From assembly GCF_004088395.1 (NCBI RefSeq), contig NZ_CP035107.1, positions 1,441,001 through 1,505,000 on the forward strand: a DNA stretch of 64,000 nt, given 5' to 3'. The first letter of the stretch is position 1; each line of letters opens with the position of its first letter. Position numbers and translations under genes: made by a program. Source of the DNA: Ornithobacterium rhinotracheale. Lineage in GTDB: Bacteria; Bacteroidota; Bacteroidia; Flavobacteriales; Weeksellaceae. Below the pieces are notes generated by a model that did not search any database, was not told the DNA's origin, and saw only the letters and a list, made by a program, of their open reading frames with translations. Positions 9,018 through 18,145 of the stretch are shown one piece after another.

Positions 9018-9593
9018 ATGTACACCATCCGCAAAGCCGAACCTTCTGATTACAAAGCCATCGCTCGCTATCTACTCATGGCGATGGAAGACATTGTTTA
9101 CAAATTCATCGGGCAAGAAGACAAAGATAAAGCCTTGGATTTTTTAGAACATTTTACCCCCGAAAAAGGCAATCAATATTCTTATGAAAATTGCCATGTA
9201 ATTTTGCACGACGGAGAAGTAATTGGCGCAGCAAATGTGTACGACGGCGGCAATCTTGCAGCACTCAGAGCTCCCATCAAAAAATATGTGGAAGAAACGC
9301 ATTCAAAAGATTTTTCGCCCGAAAACGAAACCGAAGCTGGCGAATATTATTTGGACACGCTCGGCATCGATCCTGCGTATCGTGGCAAAGGATTAGGAAC
9401 TCAATTGCTTAATTTCCTAATCACAGAATATACCGTAAAACGCCACAAACCGCTCGGGCTTTTGGTAGACCTCGAAAACCCTAAGGCTAAAAAATTATAC
9501 GAAAATTTAGGATTCAAAAAAGTGGGCAATAAAACACTAATGGGCAAAATGATGGAACATTTGCAGTATAAACCAATAAAATCAATTAATTAA
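9018..9593 (+). CDS. GNAT family N-acetyltransferase
   Basis: An acetyl-CoA-dependent acetyltransferase of unknown acceptor. The acetyl-CoA site motif is seen in LDTLGIDPAYRGKGLGTQLL (Q/RxxGxG/A type), followed by VDLENPKAKKLYENLGFK, the usual GNAT C-terminal block. An ATG at 8988 lies inside the terminator-promoter hairpin, so ATG 9018 (MYTIRKAEPSDYK) is chosen, giving 191 residues. It is convergent with gldG. Confidence 0.85.
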   Translation: MYTIRKAEPSDYKAIARYLLMAMEDIVYKFIGQEDKDKALDFLEHFTPEKGNQYSYENCHVILHDGEVIGAANVYDGGNLAALRAPIKKYVEETHSKDFSPENETEAGEYYLDTLGIDPAYRGKGLGTQLLNFLITEYTVKRHKPLGLLVDLENPKAKKLYENLGFKKVGNKTLMGKMMEHLQYKPIKSIN

Positions 9594-9625
9594 AAAAAAT
9601 ACGAATAATCTCTATAACATTGATT

Positions 9626-11311
9626 TTAAGTGTGCTTTGTAAATCTCCGTTTGCGCCAGTAAGGTAAAAGCAGACACATAAGCCCCACGATCAGGGCAGG
9701 AAATGCAATTGTATACCATCGCCAAAGGCTTTTTTCTACCTTAATTTTATTTTTGTCTAAAAGGAAAAGGCTACGCTGCTTATTATTTAGGTTTAGAATC
9801 GTTTCATCGCCCACAAGGTAGTCAATGCAATTTACCAAAAATGCCGCATTGTCATAAATCACGGCAGGAGCTGCGGGCATATCTGGACGCATACTGTATT
9901 TATCGGCTCCTAGTGGAAGGGGCATTCCTCTGAATAAGTGGTTTTTAGCAAAATCCCCATCGCCTATGATTATCATTTTATTATCCCTTACATTTGGTTT
10001 AAAACCCTGTACCTCCCTCGCCTCGTATCGTCCTGCATAGGCAGATTTAAAATTCCCTTCGAGTAGCACAGCTAAGGGGTATACGCCCTGCTGTGTGGGA
10101 TAGTTTTGAGGGGTAGTTTGGTTAATTTCGCCAAAGTCGATATATGTTAATGGAGATTGCAATTGCACATTAGGGGAGCTTGCCAAAAGCACCTCTGCAC
10201 GCACGGAGTCTCGTGGCAAAATTTCTACGGGGTTGGCAAATTCAAAGCGTAGTGGATTATTAATTTTCTTGGTGATAGGAGAATTTTTCATTGGCATACT
10301 TAGCGGAAAATATGCCCACGGAAATTGCTCATAAGCGGTATTTCCATCTGCCTCGCCAATGGCTAATGTGATGTAGGCAGATTGCAGGTCTTTGACTACG
10401 GCTGGCATAATCCGTACCCCATAATTGAATAATAAATCCTTGATATTAGGGTCTCGCGGAAAGGCTACAATTTTATCTTTTCTAAAAAGGCTATCCATCT
10501 CGGCGTCCACAGCCTCGGTGAGCCATAGCGTTTTGCCGCCACGCATAATGTATTGGTCTATCACCAATTTATCAGAATCAGAAAATGGTTTAAGTGGCTT
10601 TGCGATGAGCAAAACATCAAATTTTTCAAGATTTTCCAAATCCTTCACCGTGAGGATCTGGCTACCATTAGTAAGCGGCTCAGTATAAGGCTCTATATCA
10701 TAATCTGGCATTGCGGCACTCGCGAAACCTTCCATATATTGGCGGAATAATTCATCGTGGTGAACGATTAGGCCTACTTTTTTTCTTTGTTTTTGGGTTA
10801 ATCTATAAAGCTCTTTAATGAATTTATTCTCAATCTGGTCGGTCGAAGCCAAAGCACGCTGCTCGATCGGAATTTTTTGATTGCTCAACAGTGAAATGGT
10901 TGCTGATTTTCCCTCGGTATCAATGGTAGCAAAAGGAAAAACACGCAAAATTTTATCATTGGTAGGCACCGCAATATCTTGCACCTCGAGCTGTTTCAAA
11001 CTGTCTAAATTCAGGTTTTCAGCTGTGGGGTTTATAAATTTAAATTCAATATTTTTGTTGGCACGCTGAATTTCGTTTAAGAAAAACTGCGTTTCGCTTT
11101 TAAGCGTTTTAAAACTTGCCGTTAAATCTCCGTCTAGAAAAATATGGATTTTGATCGGATTTTTGATATTTTTTAAAACCTGCTCGGTACTTGGGGCAAA
11201 AGAATATCGCTTATCCTCGGTAAAATCCCAGCGTTTATAAAATATTTGGCTTAAAAATATAATGATTAAAAACCCAACGATAAGCACTAAACTAAGATTT
11301 ATTTTTTTCAT
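9626..11311 (-). CDS. gldG: Gliding motility-associated ABC transporter substrate-binding protein GldG
   Basis: A 561-residue protein with one N-terminal membrane helix (LSLVLIVGFLIIIFLSQIF), a large periplasmic domain starting YKRWDFTEDKRYSFAPSTEQ, and a C-terminal helix (TIAFPALIVGLMCLLLPYW) ending in basic residues. This is the layout of GldG, the partner of GldF and GldA in a putative ABC complex needed for flavobacterial gliding. It overlaps gldF by 4 bp. The ATPase gene gldA is not in the window. Whether this organism glides cannot be told from the sequence. Confidence 0.9.
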   Translation of the reverse strand: MKKINLSLVLIVGFLIIIFLSQIFYKRWDFTEDKRYSFAPSTEQVLKNIKNPIKIHIFLDGDLTASFKTLKSETQFFLNEIQRANKNIEFKFINPTAENLNLDSLKQLEVQDIAVPTNDKILRVFPFATIDTEGKSATISLLSNQKIPIEQRALASTDQIENKFIKELYRLTQKQRKKVGLIVHHDELFRQYMEGFASAAMPDYDIEPYTEPLTNGSQILTVKDLENLEKFDVLLIAKPLKPFSDSDKLVIDQYIMRGGKTLWLTEAVDAEMDSLFRKDKIVAFPRDPNIKDLLFNYGVRIMPAVVKDLQSAYITLAIGEADGNTAYEQFPWAYFPLSMPMKNSPITKKINNPLRFEFANPVEILPRDSVRAEVLLASSPNVQLQSPLTYIDFGEINQTTPQNYPTQQGVYPLAVLLEGNFKSAYAGRYEAREVQGFKPNVRDNKMIIIGDGDFAKNHLFRGMPLPLGADKYSMRPDMPAAPAVIYDNAAFLVNCIDYLVGDETILNLNNKQRSLFLLDKNKIKVEKSLWRWYTIAFPALIVGLMCLLLPYWRKRRFTKHT

Positions 11312-12033
11312 TTTTTATTCTTTAGCAGTGAAACATAAGAAATATGCAAAAACACAGGAATTAAGCCCAAGAAATAGATTAAATCTCGGGTATCTATCAA
11401 TCCTTTCAAAAATCCGTCGTAGTGAAAACTTGCCCCCCATTGTTGTAGTGTATAGTCTAAACCTCCCAGCAAATTGTAAGACGCAATTCCTTGAAAACCA
11501 TAAAATAAAACAAAATTACAAAATACAGCCACAATGTATGCCGTAACTTGCTGACTGAAAAATGTGGACGCCATAAGCCCCACTGCGGCAAATAATGTAG
11601 CTAAAAGGTATAGGCCTAAATATGCTGTGAATACCACGCCCGTATCCATTCCGCTTAGGCTAAAATGAGCTAGCGTAATCACCGAAAAAAGCGTTAAAGC
11701 AATCATTAAAAGCAAAACAATTGCCACCGAAAAAAATTTACCTAAAATGATTTTTTTCAAAGAAATGGGCTGAGTCATCAGCCAATCTAAAGTGCCGATT
11801 TGCTTTTCTTCTGAAAATTGCTTCATCGTAATGGCGGGTACTAGAAAAAGTAAAATCCACGGCGCTATGAAGAAAAATGAATCTAATCTAGCCACCTCGG
11901 AATTAAATACATTATAATCGTTGTCAAAAAACCATAAAAACAAAGCACATACAAGCGCAAAGGCAAATAATATGGCATAGGTAGCATAATTACCAAAATA
12001 GCTCCAAAGTTCTTTTTTTAAGATACTTAGCAT
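11308..12033 (-). CDS. gldF: Gliding motility-associated ABC transporter permease GldF
   Basis: A 241-residue inner-membrane permease with about six helices. It starts MLSILKKELWSYFGNYATY and contains SEEKQIGTLDWLMTQPIS, the conserved cytosolic segment of ABC-2 type permeases such as GldF. It overlaps gldG by 4 bp and follows hemJ by 2 bp, so translation coupling is likely. Its role is taken from the family. Confidence 0.9.
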   Translation of the reverse strand: MLSILKKELWSYFGNYATYAILFAFALVCALFLWFFDNDYNVFNSEVARLDSFFFIAPWILLFLVPAITMKQFSEEKQIGTLDWLMTQPISLKKIILGKFFSVAIVLLLMIALTLFSVITLAHFSLSGMDTGVVFTAYLGLYLLATLFAAVGLMASTFFSQQVTAYIVAVFCNFVLFYGFQGIASYNLLGGLDYTLQQWGASFHYDGFLKGLIDTRDLIYFLGLIPVFLHISYVSLLKNKK

Positions 12034-12035
12034 AA

Positions 12036-12575
12036 TTATTTGTTTTTATTGACTAATTTTACAATGAGCATAATGAGTGCCCCCATTGCCACAAACGAAA
12101 TCAATGCCCAATACCAATATTGAATAAAAAATGTTTTTAATACCACCGCAAATACCACCGCAAATAGAATCAAAGTGGCTACCTCATTCATCATTCGAAG
12201 TTGCACGGAACTAAGTGTAATTTTCTTTTTTTGCAGGTTTTTAATCATTTTCCAGCACCAGTAGTGATAGGCAAAAAGAATTAACACAAAAAGCAATTTT
12301 ACATGCATCCAGCCTTGCGTGAGGTATGCCCAGTCCATTGCATAGAGCAGGTAAATGCCCGAAATCGTCATGATACACAATGCTGGAACAGTGATGATGT
12401 TCCACAAGCGTTCTTCCATAAAACAATATTGTTTATGCAAAATTTCCTTCTCTATCGTGTTGTTTGATTGCAAAGCCTCGGTATGGTAAATAAATAATCG
12501 TACCATGTAGAAAATCCCTGCAAAATAACTCACCACAAAAATGATGTGTATAGCCTTTATAATCGAATAATCCAT
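12036..12575 (-). CDS. hemJ: HemJ-like protoporphyrinogen IX oxidase
   Basis: A 179-residue membrane protein with four or five helices. The conserved histidine at residue 10 (IIKAIHIIFVVSYFAG), the FMEERLWNIITVPA segment and the WMHVKLLFV lysine helix are the signature of the HemJ/UPF0093 family. That family oxidises protoporphyrinogen IX to protoporphyrin IX in many bacteria lacking HemG or HemY. It lies in a tight leftward run with the SAM-hydroxide adenosyltransferase and gldFG. The alternative label, CopD-like membrane protein, is less specific. Confidence 0.82.
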   Translation of the reverse strand: MDYSIIKAIHIIFVVSYFAGIFYMVRLFIYHTEALQSNNTIEKEILHKQYCFMEERLWNIITVPALCIMTISGIYLLYAMDWAYLTQGWMHVKLLFVLILFAYHYWCWKMIKNLQKKKITLSSVQLRMMNEVATLILFAVVFAVVLKTFFIQYWYWALISFVAMGALIMLIVKLVNKNK

Positions 12576-12582
12576 TTTTTAC

Positions 12583-13407
12583 TTATTTTTTGATACTTAT
12601 ATAAATTTGTTCTCCTTCCTTTAAGCCAAAAAGCGTGCATGCTGCTCCTTGCCTTTCGGGGTCTGATTTGTACACGCTAATTTCCAAAAATCCCGTACAA
12701 TTGAACAATGCAAAGACAGTCCCCATTCGGTTGCGTTCCTCCTCATCGGGTTTTATATCGCTGTATCGTTCATGCACTTCGTCGATCGAATTGGAGTAAA
12801 ATTTAATTTCAAAATTCCTGCCTCGCACAAAATCTCTAAAATATCGTTGAGTTACATTAGTCACCGCATTTCCAAACTTATCGACATAAATCACCGTCGC
12901 GATAATCGTGTCCTCATCGCGTTTCATAGGCACTAGCGAGTTGAGGCTTATAAACTCTTCCGTAGCTTTGCCGACCAAATTTAAAGTTCCGCCCCGAACC
13001 AAATGGCATGCCACTGGCACAAAAATATCTCGCGTGGGAAAATTACTAAACGGATCATATTTTCCAATCGTGATTTCCACCATTTCGTCTGGTTTGGTTT
13101 CAGCCAAAATAAGCGACAAAATTCCGTTATCTGCAGCCAAAAAATATTGCCCATCAATACGAGCCGCTAGAAGTTTTTTATTTTTATCTGGCAGGGCATC
13201 TACCCCGATGATGTGCACCGTGCCTGCGGGGAAATTGGGATAAGCATTTTTAATGATAAAAGCCGTTTCTTTTAAGTCAAAAGGTCTGATATCGTGAGAG
13301 ATATCCACCAAGCGAGCATCGGGCAATTCTTTTAAAATACTCCCCTTCACTGCGGCAAGTGAATAGTCTTTTAATCCAAAATCTGTCGTAATTGTTATAA
13401 TTGGCAT
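12583..13407 (-). CDS. SAM hydroxide adenosyltransferase (DUF62 family)
   Basis: Likely splits S-adenosylmethionine to adenosine and methionine using hydroxide, as shown for DUF62 relatives of fluorinase. Signatures are ITTDFGLKDYSLAAVKG at the N-terminus, LVDISHDIRPFDL, HIIGVD, and VIYVDKFGNAVTNV in the C-terminal domain. The 274 residues are normal for the family. It heads the leftward cluster to gldG and is divergent from phoH. Confidence 0.9.
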   Translation of the reverse strand: MPIITITTDFGLKDYSLAAVKGSILKELPDARLVDISHDIRPFDLKETAFIIKNAYPNFPAGTVHIIGVDALPDKNKKLLAARIDGQYFLAADNGILSLILAETKPDEMVEITIGKYDPFSNFPTRDIFVPVACHLVRGGTLNLVGKATEEFISLNSLVPMKRDEDTIIATVIYVDKFGNAVTNVTQRYFRDFVRGRNFEIKFYSNSIDEVHERYSDIKPDEEERNRMGTVFALFNCTGFLEISVYKSDPERQGAACTLFGLKEGEQIYISIKK

Positions 13408-13416
13408 GGTGAACTA

Positions 13417-13437
13417 CAAATATATTGCTTATTTTTG
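13417..13437. promoter_or_regulatory. Divergent promoter -7 boxes between the adenosyltransferase gene and phoH
   Basis: Within a 60-bp intergenic gap, TATATTTG is read leftward at 13417-13424 and TATTTTTG rightward at 13430-13437. Neither has a convincing -33 element at the right distance, so the call rests on the -7 boxes and their position. Confidence 0.4.
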
Positions 13438-13467
13438 TATCTGAATTAAAAAAATTAAAAATTCAAT

Positions 13468-14409
13468 TTGAATAAAATAAGTATAGAACTCACAGAAATT
13501 AATGTTCAGGATTTTTATGGCATTCAGAATAAGAATCTTGAATATGTGATAGCCCAATTCCCAAAACTGAAAATCGTGGCACGCGGCAGAAAAATCGCCG
13601 CAGTAGGTCCTGATGATGAGTTGGTGAATTTTGAACAAAAAATCAATATGATTTTAGATCACATTCATCATTTCAATCGCTTAAATGAAACGGATTTGGA
13701 ATATCTTTTTGAAGAAAGTCCGCTTGCGCCTAAAAGAATTGCACTCGACGATACCATCATTCATGGGCTAAATGGCACCATTATTAAAGCCCTTACGCCC
13801 AATCAGCGAAAATTGGTAGATGCGGTGTACAACAAAGATATGGTTTTTGCCACCGGCCCCGCAGGAACGGGAAAGACCTACACAAGCGTGGCACTCGCTG
13901 TAAAAGCCTTGAAAAACAAACAGGTGAAACGAATTATCCTCACACGCCCCGCCGTGGAGGCTGGCGAAAGTCTAGGTTTTTTGCCTGGAGACTTGAAGGA
14001 GAAATTGGATCCGTATTTGCAGCCGCTTTACGATGCTTTACGTGATATGATTCATTTTGACAAACTTGCTAGCTACATCGAAAAAGGCGTGATAGAAATT
14101 GCTCCATTGGCTTTTATGCGTGGACGCACGCTCGACAATGCTTTTGTGATTTTGGACGAAGCACAGAATACTACGCATTCTCAAATGAAGATGTTTTTAA
14201 CTCGTATGGGGAAAAATGCCAAATTCATCATTACGGGAGATCCCGGACAAATAGATTTACCTCGAAAACAAAAATCTGGATTAAAGGAAGCTATGGCTAT
14301 CTTAAAAAATGTGCCTGATATTGCATTCGTTCAGTTAGATGGTAAAGATGTGGTGCGCCACAAGATTGTAAAACAAATCATTGATGCTTATCAAGAATAC
14401 GAAAAATAG
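13468..14409 (+). CDS. phoH: PhoH family ATPase
   Basis: A cytosolic P-loop protein of 313 residues with an N-terminal KH-like part and the PhoH core: ALTPNQRKLVDAV, Walker A ATGPAGTGKTYT, GFLPGDLKEKLDPY, FVILDEAQNTTHSQMK (Walker B) and ITGDPGQIDLP. The family is thought to act in RNA metabolism or phosphate stress; the substrate is not known. The start appears to be TTG at 13468, as no in-frame ATG lies between the promoter box and the conserved N-terminus. Confidence 0.9.
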   Translation: MNKISIELTEINVQDFYGIQNKNLEYVIAQFPKLKIVARGRKIAAVGPDDELVNFEQKINMILDHIHHFNRLNETDLEYLFEESPLAPKRIALDDTIIHGLNGTIIKALTPNQRKLVDAVYNKDMVFATGPAGTGKTYTSVALAVKALKNKQVKRIILTRPAVEAGESLGFLPGDLKEKLDPYLQPLYDALRDMIHFDKLASYIEKGVIEIAPLAFMRGRTLDNAFVILDEAQNTTHSQMKMFLTRMGKNAKFIITGDPGQIDLPRKQKSGLKEAMAILKNVPDIAFVQLDGKDVVRHKIVKQIIDAYQEYEK

Positions 14410-14479
14410 GTTTTTAAGTAATTTTTTATTTGATTTAAAAATGTATTAAATTCTGTTTTTAATATTGTATCAAAAACTT

Positions 14480-14511
14480 AAAAGCCGTTTCAAATAAATG
14501 AAACGGCTTTT
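14480..14511. terminator. Bidirectional terminator between phoH and gdhA
   Basis: A 12-bp perfect stem (AAAAGCCGTTTC / GAAACGGCTTTT) with an 8-nt loop lies between two convergent genes, with A and T runs on both sides. Confidence 0.85.
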
Positions 14512-14548
14512 GTCCTCATGTTAAAAAAGTTTTACTCCTTTATTTTAA

Positions 14549-15832
14549 TTAAGGAAATACACCTCTCTCTCTGTACACCTCTGCAATTCTTTCTAGTGCT
14601 ACAATGTAAGCCGCTGTTCTGTAATCGGTGTCATATTTTTCCTTGGCATCTACCACTTTATCAAAAGCAGTTTCTACTTTGTCTTTCAATTGTTCTAATA
14701 CTTTTTCGATTTTCCAAATCTCAGCACGCTTGTTTTGCAACCACTCAAAGTAAGAGCCAATTACCCCTCCACCATTACACAAAATGTCTGGGATAATGGT
14801 GATTCCTTTTTTAAGTAAGATTTCTTCTGCGGCAGAATCAGTTGGTCCATTTGCACCTTCTGCAATCAAGGTAGTTTGGATTCCATCTGCATTATCCACT
14901 GTAATTTGGTTTCCAAGAGCTGCTGGAATTAGGATATCACACGGAGTAGAGAAGAATTTATCGTTCTCTAATTCCTCTGCACCGCCAAATCCTTTGATTC
15001 CTCCATGATTTTCTTTTGCATGGGCTAAAAGAGCTTCAGGGTCAATTCCGTTTTCGTTATAGATACTTCCTGTGTGGTCTTGTACAGCAATAAGGATTGC
15101 TCCCTCTTTCTTCATGAAATGAGCTGTCCAATATCCTACATTACCAAATCCTTGAACTACGAATTTTTTGCCTCTTAGATCTACATTTTCTTTTTCTGCC
15201 CATTTTTTAATATTGGTAACAACTCCATAACCAGTTGCACGGTCTCTACCAGCCAAACCTCCAAATCCTACTGGTTTTCCAGTTACTACATGGATATTTG
15301 CTGAACGCTGGTTTGGTGCTCTACCAGATGAGTAGGTATCTGCAATCCACGCCATGATTTGGGCATTTGTATTTACATCTGGCGCAGGTATATCGTAATT
15401 AGGCCCAATGTTGTCTCCTAATGAGTAGGTAAAACGGCGAGTGATTCTCTCAAGCTCTGCTTGTGAATATTTTTTAGGATCGATCTGGATACCACCTTTG
15501 CCTCCGCCATAAGGTAGCCCAGCGAGGGCTGTTTTCCAAGTCATCCAAGTGGCTAGTGCGCGTGCGGCATCAATATCCACTGTGGGGTGGTAGCGCAAGC
15601 CTCCTTTATAGGGGCCCAAGGCGTTGTTATGCTGAACGCGGTAACCTGTCAAAACTTGAATTTCTCCATTATCCATTCTTACTGGGAAATGCACTACAAT
15701 TTCGTTTTGTGTAGTTCCAAGAATTTTTCTTATTCCTGGATCCAGTTGCATCTTGTCTGCAGCCTTGTTGAACTCGTGCATTACATTTTCGTACATGCCA
15801 GTTCTTTTCTTAGTTGAATTATCGTTACTCAT
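14549..15832 (-). CDS. gdhA: Glutamate dehydrogenase (Glu/Leu/Phe/Val dehydrogenase family)
   Basis: Reversible oxidative deamination of glutamate to 2-oxoglutarate. The catalytic-lysine motif is LPYGGGKGGI, the substrate-binding YKGGLRYHP is upstream, and the nucleotide-binding glycine motif is VVQGFGNVGYW. The frame extends upstream, but ATG 15832 (MSNDNSTKKRTGMYENV) is the probable start, since promoter elements lie between it and the longer frame's start; this gives 427 residues. Cofactor preference is not certain. Confidence 0.93.
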   Translation of the reverse strand: MSNDNSTKKRTGMYENVMHEFNKAADKMQLDPGIRKILGTTQNEIVVHFPVRMDNGEIQVLTGYRVQHNNALGPYKGGLRYHPTVDIDAARALATWMTWKTALAGLPYGGGKGGIQIDPKKYSQAELERITRRFTYSLGDNIGPNYDIPAPDVNTNAQIMAWIADTYSSGRAPNQRSANIHVVTGKPVGFGGLAGRDRATGYGVVTNIKKWAEKENVDLRGKKFVVQGFGNVGYWTAHFMKKEGAILIAVQDHTGSIYNENGIDPEALLAHAKENHGGIKGFGGAEELENDKFFSTPCDILIPAALGNQITVDNADGIQTTLIAEGANGPTDSAAEEILLKKGITIIPDILCNGGGVIGSYFEWLQNKRAEIWKIEKVLEQLKDKVETAFDKVVDAKEKYDTDYRTAAYIVALERIAEVYRERGVFP

Positions 15833-15853
15833 TTTTAGATGTGTTTCTTTAGG

Positions 15854-15884
15854 TAAAGATATATTTAATTTTTGAATTTCACAA
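15854..15884 (-). promoter_or_regulatory. Promoter of gdhA
   Basis: Reading leftward: TTG (15884-15882), 20 bp, TATCTTTA (15861-15854), one base off TAnnTTTG. It lies 21 bp before the gdhA ATG. Confidence 0.55.
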
Positions 15885-16000
15885 TTTTTCAAAGTGTTAA
15901 TTTTTTAGTTTATCTTTAAATAAAGGCATTCATAAATGAGAAATATTGAAATAGAATGCCATATTTAATCTTTTTTTTACCAATAAATTGCAAATACAAA

Positions 16001-16036
16001 AAAAGCTTTATCTTAGAATCTTAAGATGAAGCTTTT
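16001..16036 (-). terminator. Terminator probably belonging to the universal stress protein operon, separated from it by an IS
   Basis: A 15-bp stem (14 pairs plus one wobble) with a 6-nt loop. Reading leftward it ends in a T run, so it suits the leftward usp operon, whose last stop codon is now on the other side of the IS982 insertion at 16057-17030. Confidence 0.7.
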
Positions 16037-16056
16037 GTATTAAATTTTATTTTTAA

Positions 16057-17030
16057 CCCGTAGTGCATTATAAAAAAGGTTGCCCATGAGCCTAAAGAAA
16101 AGTAAATTGCATTGGTTACCAATCAAATACAATTATGAGCAACCTAGAGGCAAGTTACAATTTTATTTTGAATAAACTAATAGAAATTTCAGGAACTGAA
16201 AATTTCTATTTTAAACCAGTGAAACCAAAATTATCTGATATAGAGCTGATAAGCTTAATTATTTTAGCAGAATTTAAATCTATCGATTCTGAGTACCAGC
16301 TTTTTAGAGAGATAAAAGGTTGGGCTATTGAATCTAAAATTGAAAGGAGTGTTTACAACAGAAGAAAACGAAAACTCTTCCCTTTTCTTGAAGAAATTAG
16401 GTGCAAAATGGTGAAAAAGTTCAATGATTTTGAAAACTATTTCTTGGTGGACAGCATGCCTTTAGAAGTGTGTAAATTATCCCGCTCTTCCAGAAGCAAA
16501 ATCTGTAAAGAAAATAGCTTTTCAATGCCAAATAAAGGTTTTTGTGCTTCTCAAAATCTACACTTTTATGGTTACAAGCTACATGCGATCTGTTCTATTG
16601 CTGGTGTGTTCCAAAGTTTTGACTTATCTCCCGCCTCCGTTCACGACATTCATTATTTGAAAGACATAAAACTTCAAATTTCTGATTGCGTGTTACTTGG
16701 AGACAGGGGCTATCTTTCTCAAACGGTTCAGCTTGACTTGTTCAATGAGGTGAAAATCCAGTTAGAAACCCCTAAAAGAAAAAATCAAAAAGATTACAAA
16801 CCTCAGTTCTATCCATTCAGAAAGTATAGAAAACGTATAGAAACTTTATTCTCGCAGTTGTGTGACCAATTTATGATACGGCGTAATTATGCCAAATCTT
16901 TTGAAGGATTCAAAACAAGAATATTGGCAAAAATTACCTCCTTGACTACTATTCAGTATCTCAATAAATTTGTCTTTCATAGTAACATTAACAATTTAAA
17001 AATTAACCTCATTCGATAATGCACTACGGA
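16057..17030 (+). mobile_element. IS982-family insertion sequence, second subtype, complete
   Basis: Inverted repeats CCGTAGTGCATTAT at 16058-16071 and its complement at 17016-17029 match exactly. The flanks share TATTTTTAA (16048-16056 and 17031-17039), so the target duplication is 7-9 bp, its exact edge being ambiguous by one or two bases. The element is about 974 bp with one intact transposase. It landed at the stop codon of the universal stress protein gene. Confidence 0.92.
16135..17019 (+). CDS. IS982 family transposase
   Basis: A 294-residue DDE transposase. Likely catalytic residues are D106 (FLVDSMP), D190 (LLGDRGY) and E236 (RKRIETLF). The sequence HGYKLHAI-like segment (YGYKLHAICS) and the RRNYAKSFEGFKTRILAKI C-terminal block fit IS982. 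The frame is intact. A heavily deleted relative of this element lies at 53475-53727. Confidence 0.92.
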   Translation: MSNLEASYNFILNKLIEISGTENFYFKPVKPKLSDIELISLIILAEFKSIDSEYQLFREIKGWAIESKIERSVYNRRKRKLFPFLEEIRCKMVKKFNDFENYFLVDSMPLEVCKLSRSSRSKICKENSFSMPNKGFCASQNLHFYGYKLHAICSIAGVFQSFDLSPASVHDIHYLKDIKLQISDCVLLGDRGYLSQTVQLDLFNEVKIQLETPKRKNQKDYKPQFYPFRKYRKRIETLFSQLCDQFMIRRNYAKSFEGFKTRILAKITSLTTIQYLNKFVFHSNINNLKINLIR

Positions 17031-17035
17031 TATTT

Positions 17036-17479
17036 TTAATCTTTTTTGTTGTTTGGTTTTACATGCACTGGGATTTTTGAGTATTTAATCACATCGTGGC
17101 ATACGCTCCCCACCAAGGCTTCGTATAGCGAACCGTGACCTTTTGAGCCAATTACAATACAATCTATGTTTTGCTCTTTTGCCTGCTCTAGGATTATATC
17201 TACTGGGATTCCTTGCTTTACTAGAGAATGGCACTTCACGCCTTGTGCATTTACATAATTTGTAAAATCATTGAGCGTTTTGGCATCTTCCTGAAGGGCT
17301 GTTTCTTCTAGTTCTGGCAAATATTGAAAGCCTACATCACCAACGATAAAGCCTACATCTAAACTTGCTACATTTAGTAATATAACCTCTGCATCGCTTA
17401 TCTTGGCTAGCTTAATGGCTTCGTCTATAATTTCTTTACTAAACTCAGACAAATCAATGGGAACGAGTAATTTTTTCAT
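17036..17479 (-). CDS. Universal stress protein (UspA family)
   Basis: A 147-residue cytosolic stress protein starting MKKLLVPIDLSEFS; this ATG is chosen over the longer frame. The C-terminal ATP-binding motif CIVIGSKGHGSLYEALVGSV (GxxGxnn..GS type) suggests the nucleotide-binding class. It is the last gene of a leftward cluster. The IS982 at 16057-17030 sits immediately downstream, and the TAA stop falls inside the duplicated target sequence, so the reading frame was kept. Confidence 0.88.
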   Translation of the reverse strand: MKKLLVPIDLSEFSKEIIDEAIKLAKISDAEVILLNVASLDVGFIVGDVGFQYLPELEETALQEDAKTLNDFTNYVNAQGVKCHSLVKQGIPVDIILEQAKEQNIDCIVIGSKGHGSLYEALVGSVCHDVIKYSKIPVHVKPNNKKD

Positions 17480-17512
17480 AATACTAATTTTTGGTTGTCT
17501 AAATTTAAGCAT

Positions 17513-18124
17513 TTATTTTTCAATTTCAAAATCTAGCATTAATTCTTTTTCAATAAAGCCTTGATATTTTTCTTCGGGAGAAACATGGTTTACCCCTACA
17601 GGTGTTCCTGTGAAAATCAAATCGCCTGCATCTAAACTAAAGTATTGTGAAATGTGCGCAATTAGCTCATCAAAACCAAAGATCATGTCTTTTGTATTGC
17701 CTTGTTGCACTACTTCTCCATTTCGCTCTAAGCTAAAATTCAGTGCATTGATGTTGCCTAATTTGTCTTTAGGTATAAATTTTGAAACCATGGCAGAATC
17801 ATCAAAGGCTTTGGATTTTTCCCAAGGCAATCCTTTTTTAATGCATTCGCTCTGGATATCTCTCGCTGTGAAATCAATGCCTAGTGCAATGTTATCAAAA
17901 TATGAATTTGCCTCGCTCTGTGGAATGTAATGCCCAAAGCGATTGATTTTTAAAACGATTTCTGTTTCGTAATGCAAGTTTTTGGTAAATCTTGGGATTC
18001 TATAGGATTTTGCCTGCGTGATTGCCGATTCTGGCTTCATAAACAATACGGGCTCTTGTGGTATTTCGCTGTTTAATTCCTTGGCGTGTGCTGCGTAATT
18101 GCGCCCTACACATATAATTTTCAT
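17513..18124 (-). CDS. Fumarylacetoacetate hydrolase family protein
   Basis: A 203-residue single-domain FAH enzyme. Signatures are MKIICVGRNYAAHAKE at the N-terminus, the metal-binding HYETEIVLKI, GIDFTARDIQ, KAFDDSAMV and DLIFTGTPVGV. Members include acylpyruvases and oxaloacetate decarboxylases; the substrate is not decidable here. It lies 33 bp upstream of the universal stress protein gene in the same direction. Confidence 0.87.
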   Translation of the reverse strand: MKIICVGRNYAAHAKELNSEIPQEPVLFMKPESAITQAKSYRIPRFTKNLHYETEIVLKINRFGHYIPQSEANSYFDNIALGIDFTARDIQSECIKKGLPWEKSKAFDDSAMVSKFIPKDKLGNINALNFSLERNGEVVQQGNTKDMIFGFDELIAHISQYFSLDAGDLIFTGTPVGVNHVSPEEKYQGFIEKELMLDFEIEK

Positions 18125-18145
18125 ATAAATTTTATTCTATAATTT

